Below, one piece after another: positions 31,530 through 41,513 of a stretch of DNA of 64,000 nt (the first letter of the stretch is position 1; every line of letters starts with the position of its first letter). The stretch covers positions 1,832,358 to 1,896,357 of the forward strand of contig CM043959.1 of the NCBI GenBank assembly GCA_014529385.2, read 5' to 3'. The position numbers were made by a program, and so were the translations under genes. The DNA comes from Adiantum capillus-veneris (lineage: Eukaryota > Streptophyta > Polypodiopsida > Polypodiales > Pteridaceae). The notes beneath the pieces are model-generated. The model ran no database searches and was not told the DNA's origin. It worked only from the letters and a program-made list of their open reading frames with translations.

Positions 31530-32010
31530 GAGCTTAAATGAGATTGTCGTAAAACGTCGTCGTGGTCACATTGTTTACACAAACATCTAGCATCGCCAGT
31601 ACTTTCTCCCATCCAAAGGGTTCAAACAACTCCTTTGAAAATGGTTCCTTCAAGTAGTAATTATCTTCTATTGAGCGCTCTAGGACGCAATCCTCCCTTC
31701 TAAGGCTCTCGCATTTCGATGCTCCACGTATCCAAATATATGCATCCTTCACTAGCCAATCATGCAAATGTATTTTCGCATCTATAGTGACAACAAAGTC
31801 TTCTACTGGGGTTCGGTTTTACATCCTTGTAACTATGGTCCTTTGTGTTAACCCTGGTTGTGATTTCTTTGTGCCGTAAGTAGAGATGTTCATAGCCCCA
31901 ATCTTGAACCATCTTGAGTTTACTATAAAGGGTTGCCCCAAAATAACTCCAAACTTGTTGCCTTTTTCAAAATCTACTACAACAAAGGTATGTTCGTATT
32001 CTATCCCGCA
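31530..32010 (-). pseudogene. Ty3/gypsy protease-linker fragment, second copy
   Basis: Minus-strand translation gives DAYIWIRGASKCESLRRED, CVLERSIEDNYYLKEPF, LFEPFGWEKVLAMLDVCVNN, preceded by the TFVVVDFGK-type retropepsin end. It is clearly the same fragment as 4290-4784, in inverted orientation and joined to a LINE at the same point. It ends at about 32010; 32010-32381 shows only a short duplication (TCATTCTTAAGGGTTTCTCT twice, about 32033-32085) and nothing else. Confidence 0.75.
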
Positions 32011-32381
32011 TGACGATACAATTACTTATTCCATCATTCTTAAGGGTTTCTCTACATATCATTCTTAAGGGTTTCTCTACATATCAGTCTACTAGTTGCA
32101 ACACCATATTAGAGAGTTTGAGACTTTAGAGACAATTTGAAAATTTGAAAGCAATACAAATCCCGTAAGTCTGAGGATTTCATTAATTTGGAATTGAGAT
32201 TTGTACATAAAGTGCACTAAGATTATTGAAAAATACCTTTGGTTGCAAGCTATTGAATGATTCATATTAGTTAAAGAGATGATTGTAAGAATTGTTGGTA
32301 TAAGAGAGTTGATAAAAATGTTCTTTAGGTGGTGTTCAAAAACACCTTAATTTGGTTTTTTGGAATCCCATGCCTTGTCCT

Positions 32382-35300
32382 TTACTCAAAAGAATCTTTC
32401 ATACTTTCTTTGGCCCTTGTCACAACCTTTGTAGGAATTTTGACTTTTTTGGGAATGCCCCTGCTTGGCATCCAAGAAAAGACAATACTTTCTACTGCTT
32501 CCCATCGTTTAGGATCCTTCACATTACACATCCAATATTTCTCCCAACAATTTGAGTAAACATCCACATCCGCTGCATTTTGACGAGAACAAAATGGGGC
32601 CCAATATTGTATAAGAATTTTTTTGAAGCTATTTGAACACTTTTCCATGTCTATGTCACTTTGTGCAACTCCAAGCCATATTGGATAAATTGATTCTAGA
32701 GGTCGAACAAGCACAAAGTCTCCCTGTTTTACATCCACCATCGGGTCAAATGCATCCTTCGGTCTTTTTGATGCATGACCACAGTAATGGTCATCCAAGT
32801 CTTCTATTCCCCGAAATTCATCTTCCTCGTTTTCTTCAGCACATATTGTTTCACCTTGTGTTCTTGGCCAAAAGTCCACAAATTTGGTTACATGATGAAT
32901 GTGTGGCATTTGCAAAGCATGGACCATGTCTTTCCAATAATCAACTACTGGGGCTATAAACATTTTGTACCCAGAGTCTATTGTACCTTGTTTATCTTTG
33001 TACCACTTTTCCCAATATTTTATGTAGTCTTTAATCCCCCCTACTACCTCGTGGTGCTCTTTTACATAATCAAACATTGGTAGTAGCATTGGTACACCCT
33101 TTGGAAGGCTAGGCTTCCCATCATTCCTTTTTTCCACAGTTCAATACCACCTTCTCTTGGCAACCAATCCATTGACTTTGGATGCATCTTGTATTTCATG
33201 ACAGGCAACTCACCCTGCATATAGAACCTAAATTGAAGAGGTTTTGAGTGCCCCACAAGAGCTTCCTTTGAATCACACAAGTGGTCCTCAATATAGCTTT
33301 TAAAATCTGGCACATGCGTTAAAAGAAATGGAGTAGGCTTTGTGCTCTCACACGATTGGAAATGTTCCATGAGATGCGGAAATGTAAAAGTCATGCTTGT
33401 CCTTAGCTTCTCTAAAAACTTAATAAACATTGCATCAATGTCCTCGTGTGTATGACCCACCATTAAAAAACCCAACTGGATCATCTTGAATGTCCCTCAT
33501 GCAACTAGCAATGACAAAAATGCAAATAGATAGCGATTTTTGTTTTCTGACCCACAATTATCCAATTGCAGTACTAAGTTATCGAGGAGCTTTTTGAAGC
33601 CATAGACATCACCATGCCCTACATCTTCATTTTCACATCTCGGTCCTTGTGTAATCCCTTGATGATGATCTAGTGCTTTCCTGGAATTTAGAGATTGAAG
33701 AACTATAGAAGAAGACCTTGGCATTCCATCTAGCTCAAGGTCACCCTTTTCATGACTATCCAATCTTTCTAGGTTTCTTAAGCATAGAGATAGAGAGCCA
33801 ATTGTGAAGTTTGGGTCACGTGGCCACAAATCAATTGCAAAGTGACCATATCTTCCCTGCCCATGTCCATGTGTAATCATGCCAGTCAAAGAGACTGGAA
33901 GCTGAGGAGACCTATCTGTTTGCTTTGACTTTGACCTTAGCCTTGGAATTGCAGTCTTTGCTTGGTCCATCTTGTCATGTATGATGCATAAATTTGTTTG
34001 CGGTTCCAACTGCGATGCCAAGCACCAACCATACTAAAAATTTCTACAGCTTTGTTGTTGTAGCATGTGAACTCGACGCTTCCTTAAAAGCGCATTACGC
34101 TCTTGTAGACACTTTGTTGATGCCATTTTTTCCTTTATTTCTGAGCAAATAGCGCATTTGGAGAACATGCTTGTTGTTGCAAGACTAACATGCTTGAACT
34201 CTGTGTTCCATATCCGATTGAATGAAGATATCGACACTTTCTTACTTCCAACCTGCTCCAAGGTCTTATTCACTTCTGTCCAAATGTCTATTTGTTTGTA
34301 GATGTCACGGATGAATAATTGCGTTTCACGTGTTCCATCATGCATTGTGCGGCTTTTATGTGGCATTTTCTCTGCATTCTTCTCAACAAAGTCTCTGAGA
34401 CTTTCTCTTCCCATCTCTATGTGATCTCAACCCGCTCTTATTGTCCCTTTGTTTCCATGCATTGCCCTCCTCACACCTTGCTCAAATTGAGCTCTGTACC
34501 TATAAAAAGAAGTTCTTGGTATAACATGCATCTCGTACCATGCTTTTCCACATACAATCTTCCCACTGAGAACAAAGATGTACTTCCTTGTGCAGACACC
34601 ATCAACTCCGCAAGACGAATCAAGTGTGTCATACACATAATTTGTACGTTCCTCCAATTGCATATCCCAAAAATGTTTTCACAAGTTGAGCAACTCTTCT
34701 CTATTTGTGATTTGGCAACATTTTTCTGGACAACAATCAATGGTTGCAATTTGTGAGACAGCTCCCATAGACATCCTGGGCTCTGAAGCTTTAAGAGCAA
34801 GAATCCTAGGCTTTCTATTAGCCATACAATAAGTTCGTTTGTGTACAAAAAGTGACCTTGTCCCTGCAACAAAATTTGTAGCCGCATAATCCACATTGTC
34901 CATCTCCCTGCCTGTGTCTTCATCCACAAATTCTTTGCCCAATGGTTTGGAAAGCAATGGTGATCCGTCTTGGAAGGTAAGCCTCTTAATAGGCCATCAT
35001 ACTAAAGTAATGCAATCTAAGCTGTCACCTACACTCGTCCTCGTTCCTTCATTGTAAGCTTTATTCACCACCACACCAAGATCTTCTTCTCCTAAAACCT
35101 CATAGTCGATCACTTCATATGGAAAAGATAGAAGTATAGCCCCTGTTCCAATGCAATATTTCATCCCCTCTGACCAAAGCAAGACAACACGCTCTTTCCA
35201 ACTCTCTCGTAATTGATCTCCGTAGTCGACTTCCTCCATATGTTCTCCTTCAAGGGCCACATCCCCTTCATCATGTGGCATACTAACCATGCCACATTCC

Positions 35301-35578
35301 CCTGTAAGCTTGACATTTTGTCTCTCCCATTTTGCAAACCCACCAACCATTTCACCGACTGTCGATGCATGAATTGTTGGAAAGGGCAAGCAAGCAAAAG
35401 AGTCACGGCAATTATCAATAGACACTGACAAGTTACCATCCCCGAGTAACTCACCATGGCACAAAACACCAGGTTCGGTTGAAAATACACTCCCATTTGC
35501 AACCACCTTGTCTCCAATGAGGAGGTCTACAAGGTCTCCACTTTGAATGACTTTTGTAAAGACACCTGAAAAAAACAT
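32382..35578 (-). pseudogene. DUF7869-type transposon-like protein, decayed
   Basis: A reading frame of about 1,060 codons is kept from 35578 to 33062, broken by in-frame stops at 34997 (TGA), 34679 (TGA), 34427 (TGA), 34034 (TAG), 33497 (TGA) and 33062 (TAA). It then shifts frame near 33130 and continues to 32382. Motifs in order: CCPEKCCQ; YEMHVIPRTSFYRYRAQFEQ and MHGNKGT; SISSFNRIWNTEFKHV with FSKCAICSEIK; LCIIHDKMDQAKTA; LQLDNCGSENKNRYLFAF; GFLMVGHTHEDIDAMF. The Asp in HDKMD, the Asp in LDNCGSENKN and the acidic pair in THEDID look like an RNase H-fold catalytic triad. As I recall, this set defines DUF7869 proteins of plants and animals, which look transposon-derived. The C-terminal 251 codons (YWKDMV, DVKQGDFVLVRP, YWAPFCSRQ) are unfamiliar. 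No TIRs were found. Confidence 0.7.
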
Positions 35579-35590
35579 TCAATGCAAGAG

Positions 35591-36047
35591 TAGTCTCAAG
35601 ATTTGACCATGTAGCACAAACTTGAAGCTCATGTTGAGGATTATAAGAAATATTAAAGGACCATGTGAAAGCTATGGGTTTCCAATCATGGAATGTACAA
35701 TCCTCCACTTATATTACAGGCTATTACTTAGCTAATATCTATTGAGATGTACCCCCATAGTAGCCTCAAGATTTGACCACGCGAAAAAAACTTCAGGTCC
35801 ATGCCAAAGCGTATTAGACATGTTAAAGGGCCATGTCAAGGGTATGGGTTCCTAGTTATTCAATGGACCGGATCCCACTTTTATTTACCTTATGTTTAGT
35901 TGGCTAATATCACTTCATGTATACCTTCAGAGTAGACTCACGACTGGGCCACGTAATAGAAACTTTAGGACTACACCAAGGGTTATTAGACACATTCAAG
36001 GAATGTCAAGGCTATGGGTTTGCAATTATTCAATCTATCAAACCCCA
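35591..36047. repeat. Three degenerate ~172 bp tandem repeats
   Basis: Units start at 35591 (TAGTCTCAAGATTTGACCAT), 35761 (TAGCCTCAAGATTTGACCAC) and 35933 (TAGACTCACGACTGGGCCAC). Each continues with AAACTT, CATG/TACA, a TATTA(G/A)A word, GGTATGGGTTTCC-like text and CAAT. The third is cut by element E at 36048. Non-coding. Confidence 0.8.
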
Positions 36048-36979
36048 TGTTGGACGGATACGCCTCGACAGACGTCAGCACAGTGAGAACTCACCTAACA
36101 AGTAATGTCAGCTAAGGACGAAGCTCGACCCGCAGGCGCGTGGAAGCAAGCATAAGGTGTCAACTTACACTCGGCCGACTCCTAACTAGTTCCTACAGAG
36201 GCCCCTACCAATTGTCTAAGTCACAGTCTTCAAGAGAACAAAAGAGGATGCTTCCTACAACGCTTGCTAGAGCCGAACACCTATCAAACACTTCGAAAAC
36301 AGCACAGAACTTGAAGGAGACCCTACGAATACCTATAGGCCACTCTCCCTAAGGTCTGTGAACCAAAGTCACGACCCAAAACACCCGGTGCAGAAACACG
36401 TAGGATGTCTGGCCGAAATCTGCAGGTCTTCGTTTCCGAAATCTGAAGTGCCTAATGTGTGGTTCTACTCAATGTGAACGTGTGGATATGCTACAATGCA
36501 AAATCGAACAATGTATGCTCACCCAAACAACCGATGAAGCTCGTAGAAGAAGCTCCCGAAGCCGGACCGTATGCGCGCAATGTTGGTATCGGCTTGTAGC
36601 TCTAGTCGGGGGCAACACGCTGCACTTCTCCGCACTCGATTCCGACCACCGTAGCACACGTAGCGTCAAGACAAAGCTCACACTCTCTCTCACGTACACA
36701 GTACGCTCACTCACAAACTTAAACTTGTTTAAAATGACAAAAGGTCCTTCATTAAGGTCAAAAAGTGATATATATACCTTACAACTTCTCAAACCCTAAA
36801 GTTCCAAAATCATCCATCTACTCCTTCTAACTATCAAAACTGGGATACAATCTGGAAACTTCTGTAAGTCCCAATATTTACAAGGTGAAAAACTGGGTTT
36901 TCCTCAATGAATGACTAATTATAAAAAATAATAATCCCTCGAGTAGTTAGATGCCGTGGGGTGTGTCCAGCTTCTAATA
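36048..36979 (-). repeat. Element E 3' LTR
   Basis: It follows A's LTR from TGTTGGACGGATACGC through GAGAACTCACCTAAC, GGAAGCAAGCATA, ACACCCGGTGCA and ACGTAGGATGTCTGGCCGAA (palindrome half-site at 36397-36410). The right boundary is uncertain by about 10 bases, since no clear CA precedes the polypurine tract (minus GGAGTGGGGGGA, 36980-36991). Open frames at 36140-36352 and 36455-36799 are LTR sequence. Confidence 0.8.
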
Positions 36980-36996
36980 TCCCCCCACTCCTTGTT

Positions 36997-37014
36997 CATG
37001 TCGTCCCCGACATG
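36997..37014 (-). ncRNA. Stem-loop upstream of the polypurine tract, element E
   Basis: A perfect 7 bp stem CATGTCG/CGACATG with loop GGGA in element sense, 5 bases before the polypurine tract. Its inner stem CGAC/GTCG matches A's while the outer pairs differ yet still pair. Confidence 0.7.
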
Positions 37015-37031
37015 GCCTTGAACTTTTTGCT

Positions 37032-37913
37032 TCACCTTATGGTCTCCCGCATCTTTAGCAGCGATTCGTACCGTGCATGTAGATTCAACATTGTTGGCCC
37101 AAAGATGTATGTATGCATGGTAAAGAACCCCGTGTAGAAAGCTTCTTCAAAAGCCTGGAGGTGATAAGATGGGAGAAACATAATTCTTTGATATAATGCA
37201 TGTATCACCTCCTCGAAAGGTTGACCTGACATCTCATACGCACATCTGTATGTGTCCTGGAAGACGAATATGCTGTCAGTCACCTGTTCTGGCTTGAAGG
37301 TTTCAAACACTGCTAGGATGGTCCTGCAGATCTTTCTCATCATGATGCATGTAAGGTCAGGTGAGCCAGTTAACAACTTTATGGCGCCCGTTAGGGTTTT
37401 CACCATGTATTGTACACTTATTATCTCACCTGCCTTCACGCCTGGCAGCTTTGGGTAGTTCAGCCAAGTGGGTTGGCTTCTCTGTAAGATTTCGTGTGCT
37501 TTCCACGTCCTAACCCGTGGTAGAGGGTAGAAGCTGAGATTGTCCCTGATGTGTTTAGGTGTCTCTACCAAGTGTATTAGGTACTGCGGGTACTTGGTAA
37601 GCCAAGCTTTCCTCCACTTGGGCTGAGAATCTACTATCAGCCTTACTCCTTCTGGCCTCGAGGTGTCTGCATTGTAGAGAGGGACCGTTGGTTCTTCTCT
37701 GATCCGCTGGTTTATTGTTGCCGCTTCATATTTAAGCAATGGATATGGGAGAGAGGGTTGTAGCCATTCACGCCTGAGATTGCCGGCGTCGATTTTCTGA
37801 ATTGTCATTGATTTGAAAACCCTCTGTTCCCATTCCAAGGCCTCTTTGGTGCTCTTTCTGAGCTCTGCCTCTATTGCTTTTCGCAATTTTCCCTCTTCTT
37901 CTTGTGTTAGATC
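37032..37913 (-). CDS. Element E ORF, C-terminal block, unknown
   Basis: 284 codons from 37886, in frame with the preceding block past the TAG at 37914-37916 (nine open codons lie between). It starts with a charged helix (KAIEAELRKSTKEALEWEQR). It then looks like a mostly helical globular domain: WLTKYPQYLIHLVETPKHIR, MVKTLTGAIKLLTGSPDL, TILAVFETFKPEQVTDSIFV, CAYEMSGQPFEEVIHALYQR, LQAFEEAFYTGFFTMHTYIF. I do not recognise the family. The position just before the polypurine tract is where A, C and D have the WVPK tail, but no such repeat is present. Confidence 0.6.
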   Translation of the reverse strand, partial: DLTQEEEGKLRKAIEAELRKSTKEALEWEQRVFKSMTIQKIDAGNLRREWLQPSLPYPLLKYEAATINQRIREEPTVPLYNADTSRPEGVRLIVDSQPKWRKAWLTKYPQYLIHLVETPKHIRDNLSFYPLPRVRTWKAHEILQRSQPTWLNYPKLPGVKAGEIISVQYMVKTLTGAIKLLTGSPDLTCIMMRKICRTILAVFETFKPEQVTDSIFVFQDTYRCAYEMSGQPFEEVIHALYQRIMFLPSYHLQAFEEAFYTGFFTMHTYIFGPTMLNLHARYESLLKMRETIR

Positions 37914-39551
37914 CTAGGGCTCTTGAGAGGAGCTTGCTATGATTTTCTCTGGCATGGGTGTGTCCACAGGATCCGACACACTGTCGAGGTCGATCCCCTC
38001 ATTGGCAGCTGGCCCTGAGCTCTCTGGTTCTGCTTGTTGTTGGCTTTTCAACTCCTCTATTTGCGTGAGGAGTGTCTGCTTCTCCGCTTCTGCTTCGCCG
38101 CCCATAGTCACGAGGAGGTCATTGAGTTTAGCATTTACTTTTTCTGCCTCCTCGAGCTTTATCTTGATGCTCGTCAATTCTTCTTGTAGGGCCTTTTGGC
38201 TGTCCTCCAATCTGGTTTGCATTACAATAGAACCTTCAGCCATGATCACCCTCTGCTTCTTCTCGAGAGTCAGCTGCTTTTGGAGTTCTTGCATTTGCTC
38301 TTCATACATTTGACTCTCCGAAATAATTTGAGTTAAGCTTGTAGCTCTAACTCGCGCAGGTGATGCTCTCAGCCTCTGGATGGTTTGATCTTTGACTTTT
38401 AATTGGTCCTTGAGCTCAAGGACTTCATCCAGGCTTGCTTCTTGTTCTATTTCCGCCTTCTCCTTAGCATTCCTTAAGGCCTCTACTTCTTTTGTTTCTT
38501 CTGCTAGCTGGAGTGTTAGATTATCCCTTTCTTTTTCTGCATCTCGCAATGACTTGTTGAGTTGCAGGCACTCCTCTTCAGCTGCTTGCAATTTCTTTGC
38601 CGCTGCCTCATTTGGTTCTTCCTTTGTTTGGCAGTTTTGTAGAGCAGTGGCTAGGCTGGCCTGGAGGTCAGCTTCTCTTTCTTTGTGTCCTTGGGTTTTT
38701 GCGTGCAGTAGATCTCTTTCCATTTTGGTCTTTACTTCAGTGGCTCTTAGAGTTATCAACTCTTCGTCTGATGCCACAGATTGTGCCCTTATTCCAGCTA
38801 GCATTGTCATCACCACATCCCAATCATTCGAGGGCGGGTGCAGGTCTACTGTGTCGGTAGCAATCTCCTTAAGTTCAACTAGCTCGATGCCTGGCAGCTG
38901 TTCTTCACTTCGTGTCCTTGCCAAGTCGAATGCGACTGTGGCGGCTTCTTCCTTTGAATAGCCTGCAGCTAGTAGGTCCAAAAATGCATAGTATGCTTCC
39001 TCGAGCTTTTTTTGTTCAGATGCAGGCTTGGCTTCTTCTTTGTGTTCAGGTTCTGTCCTGTGCTCTTGCTCTTCATCCTGGTGTTCTTCTTGCTTGTCTC
39101 CGGCCTTCTGATCTTCTGGAGGAGGGCTGCTAGGAGGTGGTGATGGCGGTGCGCTAGGTTTAGGGCTACCTGGTAAAGCTGTAGGTTTGCCCTTGAAATC
39201 CCTATCTGCTTTCGTCTTTCTTTCTCTTTCCTTGTTTTCTTGTTCATCTAGCAACTTTTGCCGTATTTGCTCCACTTCTTCCTTGGTGAAAGGGATGTGT
39301 GGAATGTTTTCCGCCGCAGCATCAAGAATCTCAAAATTCTTGATATAGTCTTCGAAGCGGTCCCTCTGCACTCTTCTTGAGGATCCGAACATCGACTCAA
39401 GGGATGGCTTCCATATTTCGTTTAGATCGCCCTTGAGGGCTCTTTCTTCTCGGAAACTCTCCATTAGCCTCTCGAGTCTAGCCGCTTTTTGTGATCGAGT
39501 CTCTTTGGCTGGAACTTGAGCAGATTCTTTTTTGCCTTTCTTCTGCTCAGG
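37914..39551 (-). CDS. Element E ORF, middle: long coiled coil
   Basis: 516 codons from the ATG at 39464, but the frame is already open from 39551. Residues 75-150 are Pro/Glu/Lys rich (PKPSAPPSPPPSSPPPEDQK). Residues about 240-490 show heptad patterning with Leu, Glu, Lys and Gln (KLQAAEEECLQLNKSLRDAE, LAEETKEVEALRNAKEKAE, QMQELQKQLTLEKKQRVIM) and are very likely coiled coil. The C-terminus is acidic. Long coiled coils are unusual in plant Ty3 gag proteins; this could drive particle assembly, which is inference. The plus-strand frame 38392-38961 (Ser rich) is its antisense shadow. Confidence 0.65.
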   Translation of the reverse strand, partial: PEQKKGKKESAQVPAKETRSQKAARLERLMESFREERALKGDLNEIWKPSLESMFGSSRRVQRDRFEDYIKNFEILDAAAENIPHIPFTKEEVEQIRQKLLDEQENKERERKTKADRDFKGKPTALPGSPKPSAPPSPPPSSPPPEDQKAGDKQEEHQDEEQEHRTEPEHKEEAKPASEQKKLEEAYYAFLDLLAAGYSKEEAATVAFDLARTRSEEQLPGIELVELKEIATDTVDLHPPSNDWDVVMTMLAGIRAQSVASDEELITLRATEVKTKMERDLLHAKTQGHKEREADLQASLATALQNCQTKEEPNEAAAKKLQAAEEECLQLNKSLRDAEKERDNLTLQLAEETKEVEALRNAKEKAEIEQEASLDEVLELKDQLKVKDQTIQRLRASPARVRATSLTQIISESQMYEEQMQELQKQLTLEKKQRVIMAEGSIVMQTRLEDSQKALQEELTSIKIKLEEAEKVNAKLNDLLVTMGGEAEAEKQTLLTQIEELKSQQQAEPESSGPAANEGIDLDSVSDPVDTPMPEKIIASSSQEP

Positions 39552-40514
39552 TTACTCCTCTTCCACTGGCTCCAGTCGTCTCTTCAACCTTGTAGCCACC
39601 CTTGGTGCTCGTTGTGGCTCGTCTTCTTTGTCTTCCTTTATCCTTAGCCAGTCATTCTGAGATGGGGGGTCAGGCCACCTTCCCTTGGCATGTAGTGCTG
39701 CATAAACTACCTTGGTTATCATCTCTCCTGGCACTATGTAGGTTGGATTTTTGTTTCCCATCTTTACCAGAATGTCTTGTATGTATGCCGCATAATTGAT
39801 TATCTTTGGGGTACTCTTCGTAATTTCCCAAGTAAAGGTTGTGGCAATTGCACCTGGCGGCATCCTGTACTTCTGCGGCCTCTTCGTGCACATGTGGAAG
39901 TATTGGTTGTACAATTGGCTCATGATCGCCACCTTTGGGTTGGCGATGTCTTCAAAAGTGTAATTAGCCTTTTTCTCTTTGTACACCTTTACTTCATCCC
40001 TTCTCTTTGTCACACTGTCTCCCTGATTGGAGAGATCTAGTGCATGGGCGACAACCCTTTCCGTAATAATGATCTCTGTGTTGGGTCTGCCGTGCAAATC
40101 CGTCACCTTGGCCACTCCATCTTCTCTAATGCTGGTCACAAACTCCCATACTCTTTTGACGTCCACCCCTGCTGGGATTGCTTCAAAATAGTTATGGAGG
40201 TCAATTTTCTCCAAGTAGCCGGCCATTTTGCTCCGGACAAATTCATTGAGCTCCCTTGGCAGCATTGGCAGCTCTATTATATTTCCGTCATTGTCCTTGA
40301 ATACTCCTTGGTAGATTTTTAGGTCGTTTGACTCTAGTAGATCTTCCTGTATCCAGGTGCTTGTAGGCTTTAATGTTCCCTGTGGAATGACAAATGGTTC
40401 CACCTCGTCCAGATAGTCTTTGATTGTCATTCTCTTCTTCTTTGCCGGTGACTTCGAGGCTGCCATAGACCCTGTTGTACTCAGCAATCCAAAGTTTAGC
40501 GTTTTTTTTTTCAT
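39552..40514 (-). CDS. Element E ORF, N-terminal globular domain
   Basis: 320 codons from ATG 40514; a second ATG at 40466 (MAASKSPAKKKRMTIKDYLD) may be the true start, by analogy with MASQRN in A. Features: DYLDEVEPFVIPQGTLKPTS, ELPMLPRELNEFVRSKMAGY, KRVWEFVTSIREDGVAKVTD, ITERVVAHALDLSNQGD, YNQYFHMCTKRPQKYRMPPG, INYAAYIQDILVKMGNKNPT, VPGEMITKVVYAALHAKGRW. The layout recalls the putative plant-transposon domains found in large Tat-like elements (an N-terminal fold of about 200 residues), but I cannot assign it. It ends at a TAA (39552-39554) with the frame open beyond. Confidence 0.6.
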   Translation of the reverse strand: MKKKTLNFGLLSTTGSMAASKSPAKKKRMTIKDYLDEVEPFVIPQGTLKPTSTWIQEDLLESNDLKIYQGVFKDNDGNIIELPMLPRELNEFVRSKMAGYLEKIDLHNYFEAIPAGVDVKRVWEFVTSIREDGVAKVTDLHGRPNTEIIITERVVAHALDLSNQGDSVTKRRDEVKVYKEKKANYTFEDIANPKVAIMSQLYNQYFHMCTKRPQKYRMPPGAIATTFTWEITKSTPKIINYAAYIQDILVKMGNKNPTYIVPGEMITKVVYAALHAKGRWPDPPSQNDWLRIKEDKEDEPQRAPRVATRLKRRLEPVEEE

Positions 40515-40635
40515 ATCAGCTGCTAAACTGAGTTTTACTTATCCAAATGACTTGAAAATTGAAATCATAGCTCAAAAGGAACTTGTGAAGCTGTGCATGT
40601 GCTCACAGTGCAAATTTGACCAAAAAAATCCATCT

Positions 40636-41513
40636 AGACATCCTACGCGTAGGATGTTTTTTTCTTCAAAACTGGTTCATACTTCACTTGTAGGTAGTGT
40701 AAGGCTCATGGAACATGGTTATAAGCTTGTATTTGAATTTGGATGTCAAAAAGTGGATTTTTGGGCTGATTTAGGCTTTAAGTCACAATTTTGGTAGATT
40801 GTCCATCATAGGAAGCAATTGATGTCCAAATGGGTTGAAACTTGGTATATGGGCTCAATGCATCATGATATTAGCTCCTATGATGTCATTTCTTGCACAG
40901 AAGTCTAAATCTAAGCTTAAGACATCCTACGCGTAGGATGTCTTTTTCTTCAGAACTGCATGAAACTTGATCAGTGGGTTGTCCTTGACCTGTGGAACAT
41001 AGCCATGTTCTTGGATTTGTATTTGGATAATATTTGATGCCTGTAGGGCTCTATGAGGTGTTTTTGGGCTCAAAAAATGTATCTTGAAGGTGTTGGGGGT
41101 CAAAAGTGATTAGAAGGGCTTCAAGCTTGACATATGGGCTCTTGTTGATGAGGTTATTACTTCTGAAATGACAAAACTTCTCCTTCATGCCCAAAGGTTC
41201 CATTAGACATCCTACGCGTAGGATGTCTTTTTCTTCATTTTTGCTCCCAGACCACACAGAAAGTTAGCTGATGTGTATGTGAATGTGTTGTGCAAATTTC
41301 ATGAGATTTGGAAAAGATTTGGTAGGTTAATGGCCCTTTAGTGCCTTTATGCCCTATCTTTGCGTTTTTCCATGCATATGAGGTCCAATCTCTTCCAAAG
41401 GTGATGAAATTTGGTGTAGGGCTTGTGAATGTCATTCAGAACATGTGCATGGCAAGAATTGTTGGGTTTTGTGCCAAGAGTTGCCCTTGAGACATCCTAC
41501 GCGTAGGATGTGT
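40636..41513. repeat. Palindrome array in element E leader, 285 bp period
   Basis: Copies of AGACATCCTACG + CGTAGGATGTCT start at 40636 (last two bases changed), 40920 (perfect), 41205 (perfect) and 41490 (one insertion or change in the last arm). The spacings are 284, 285 and 285 bp. The sequence between copies is only loosely similar from unit to unit. Confidence 0.9.

Larger units (their letters stand above)
36048..41513 (-). mobile_element. Element E: non-autonomous LTR retrotransposon, 5' LTR missing
   Basis: The left LTR (TGTTGGACGG, 36048) is clearly related to element A's LTR, and the leader array uses the same palindrome. The coding region is different: one frame of about 1,160 codons (40514-37032) with two stops and no zinc knuckle, protease, RT or integrase that I can see. 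No second LTR or primer-binding site is visible to the right, so the element is truncated somewhere after 41513. Five bases before the LTR, CCCCA, are the candidate target duplication, unconfirmed. Confidence 0.8.

Noticed and set aside
32382-35578. Functional host gene with introns
   Set aside because: The frame is continuous across the stop positions with only a few bases between blocks, so stops, not introns, explain the breaks.
36455-36799. 114-codon plus-strand frame
   Set aside because: Lies wholly in an LTR and recurs at the same place in A's LTRs; no start context or domain.
38392-38961. 189-codon plus-strand frame, Ser rich
   Set aside because: Antisense shadow of element E's coiled-coil region, whose GA-rich codons leave the reverse strand open.
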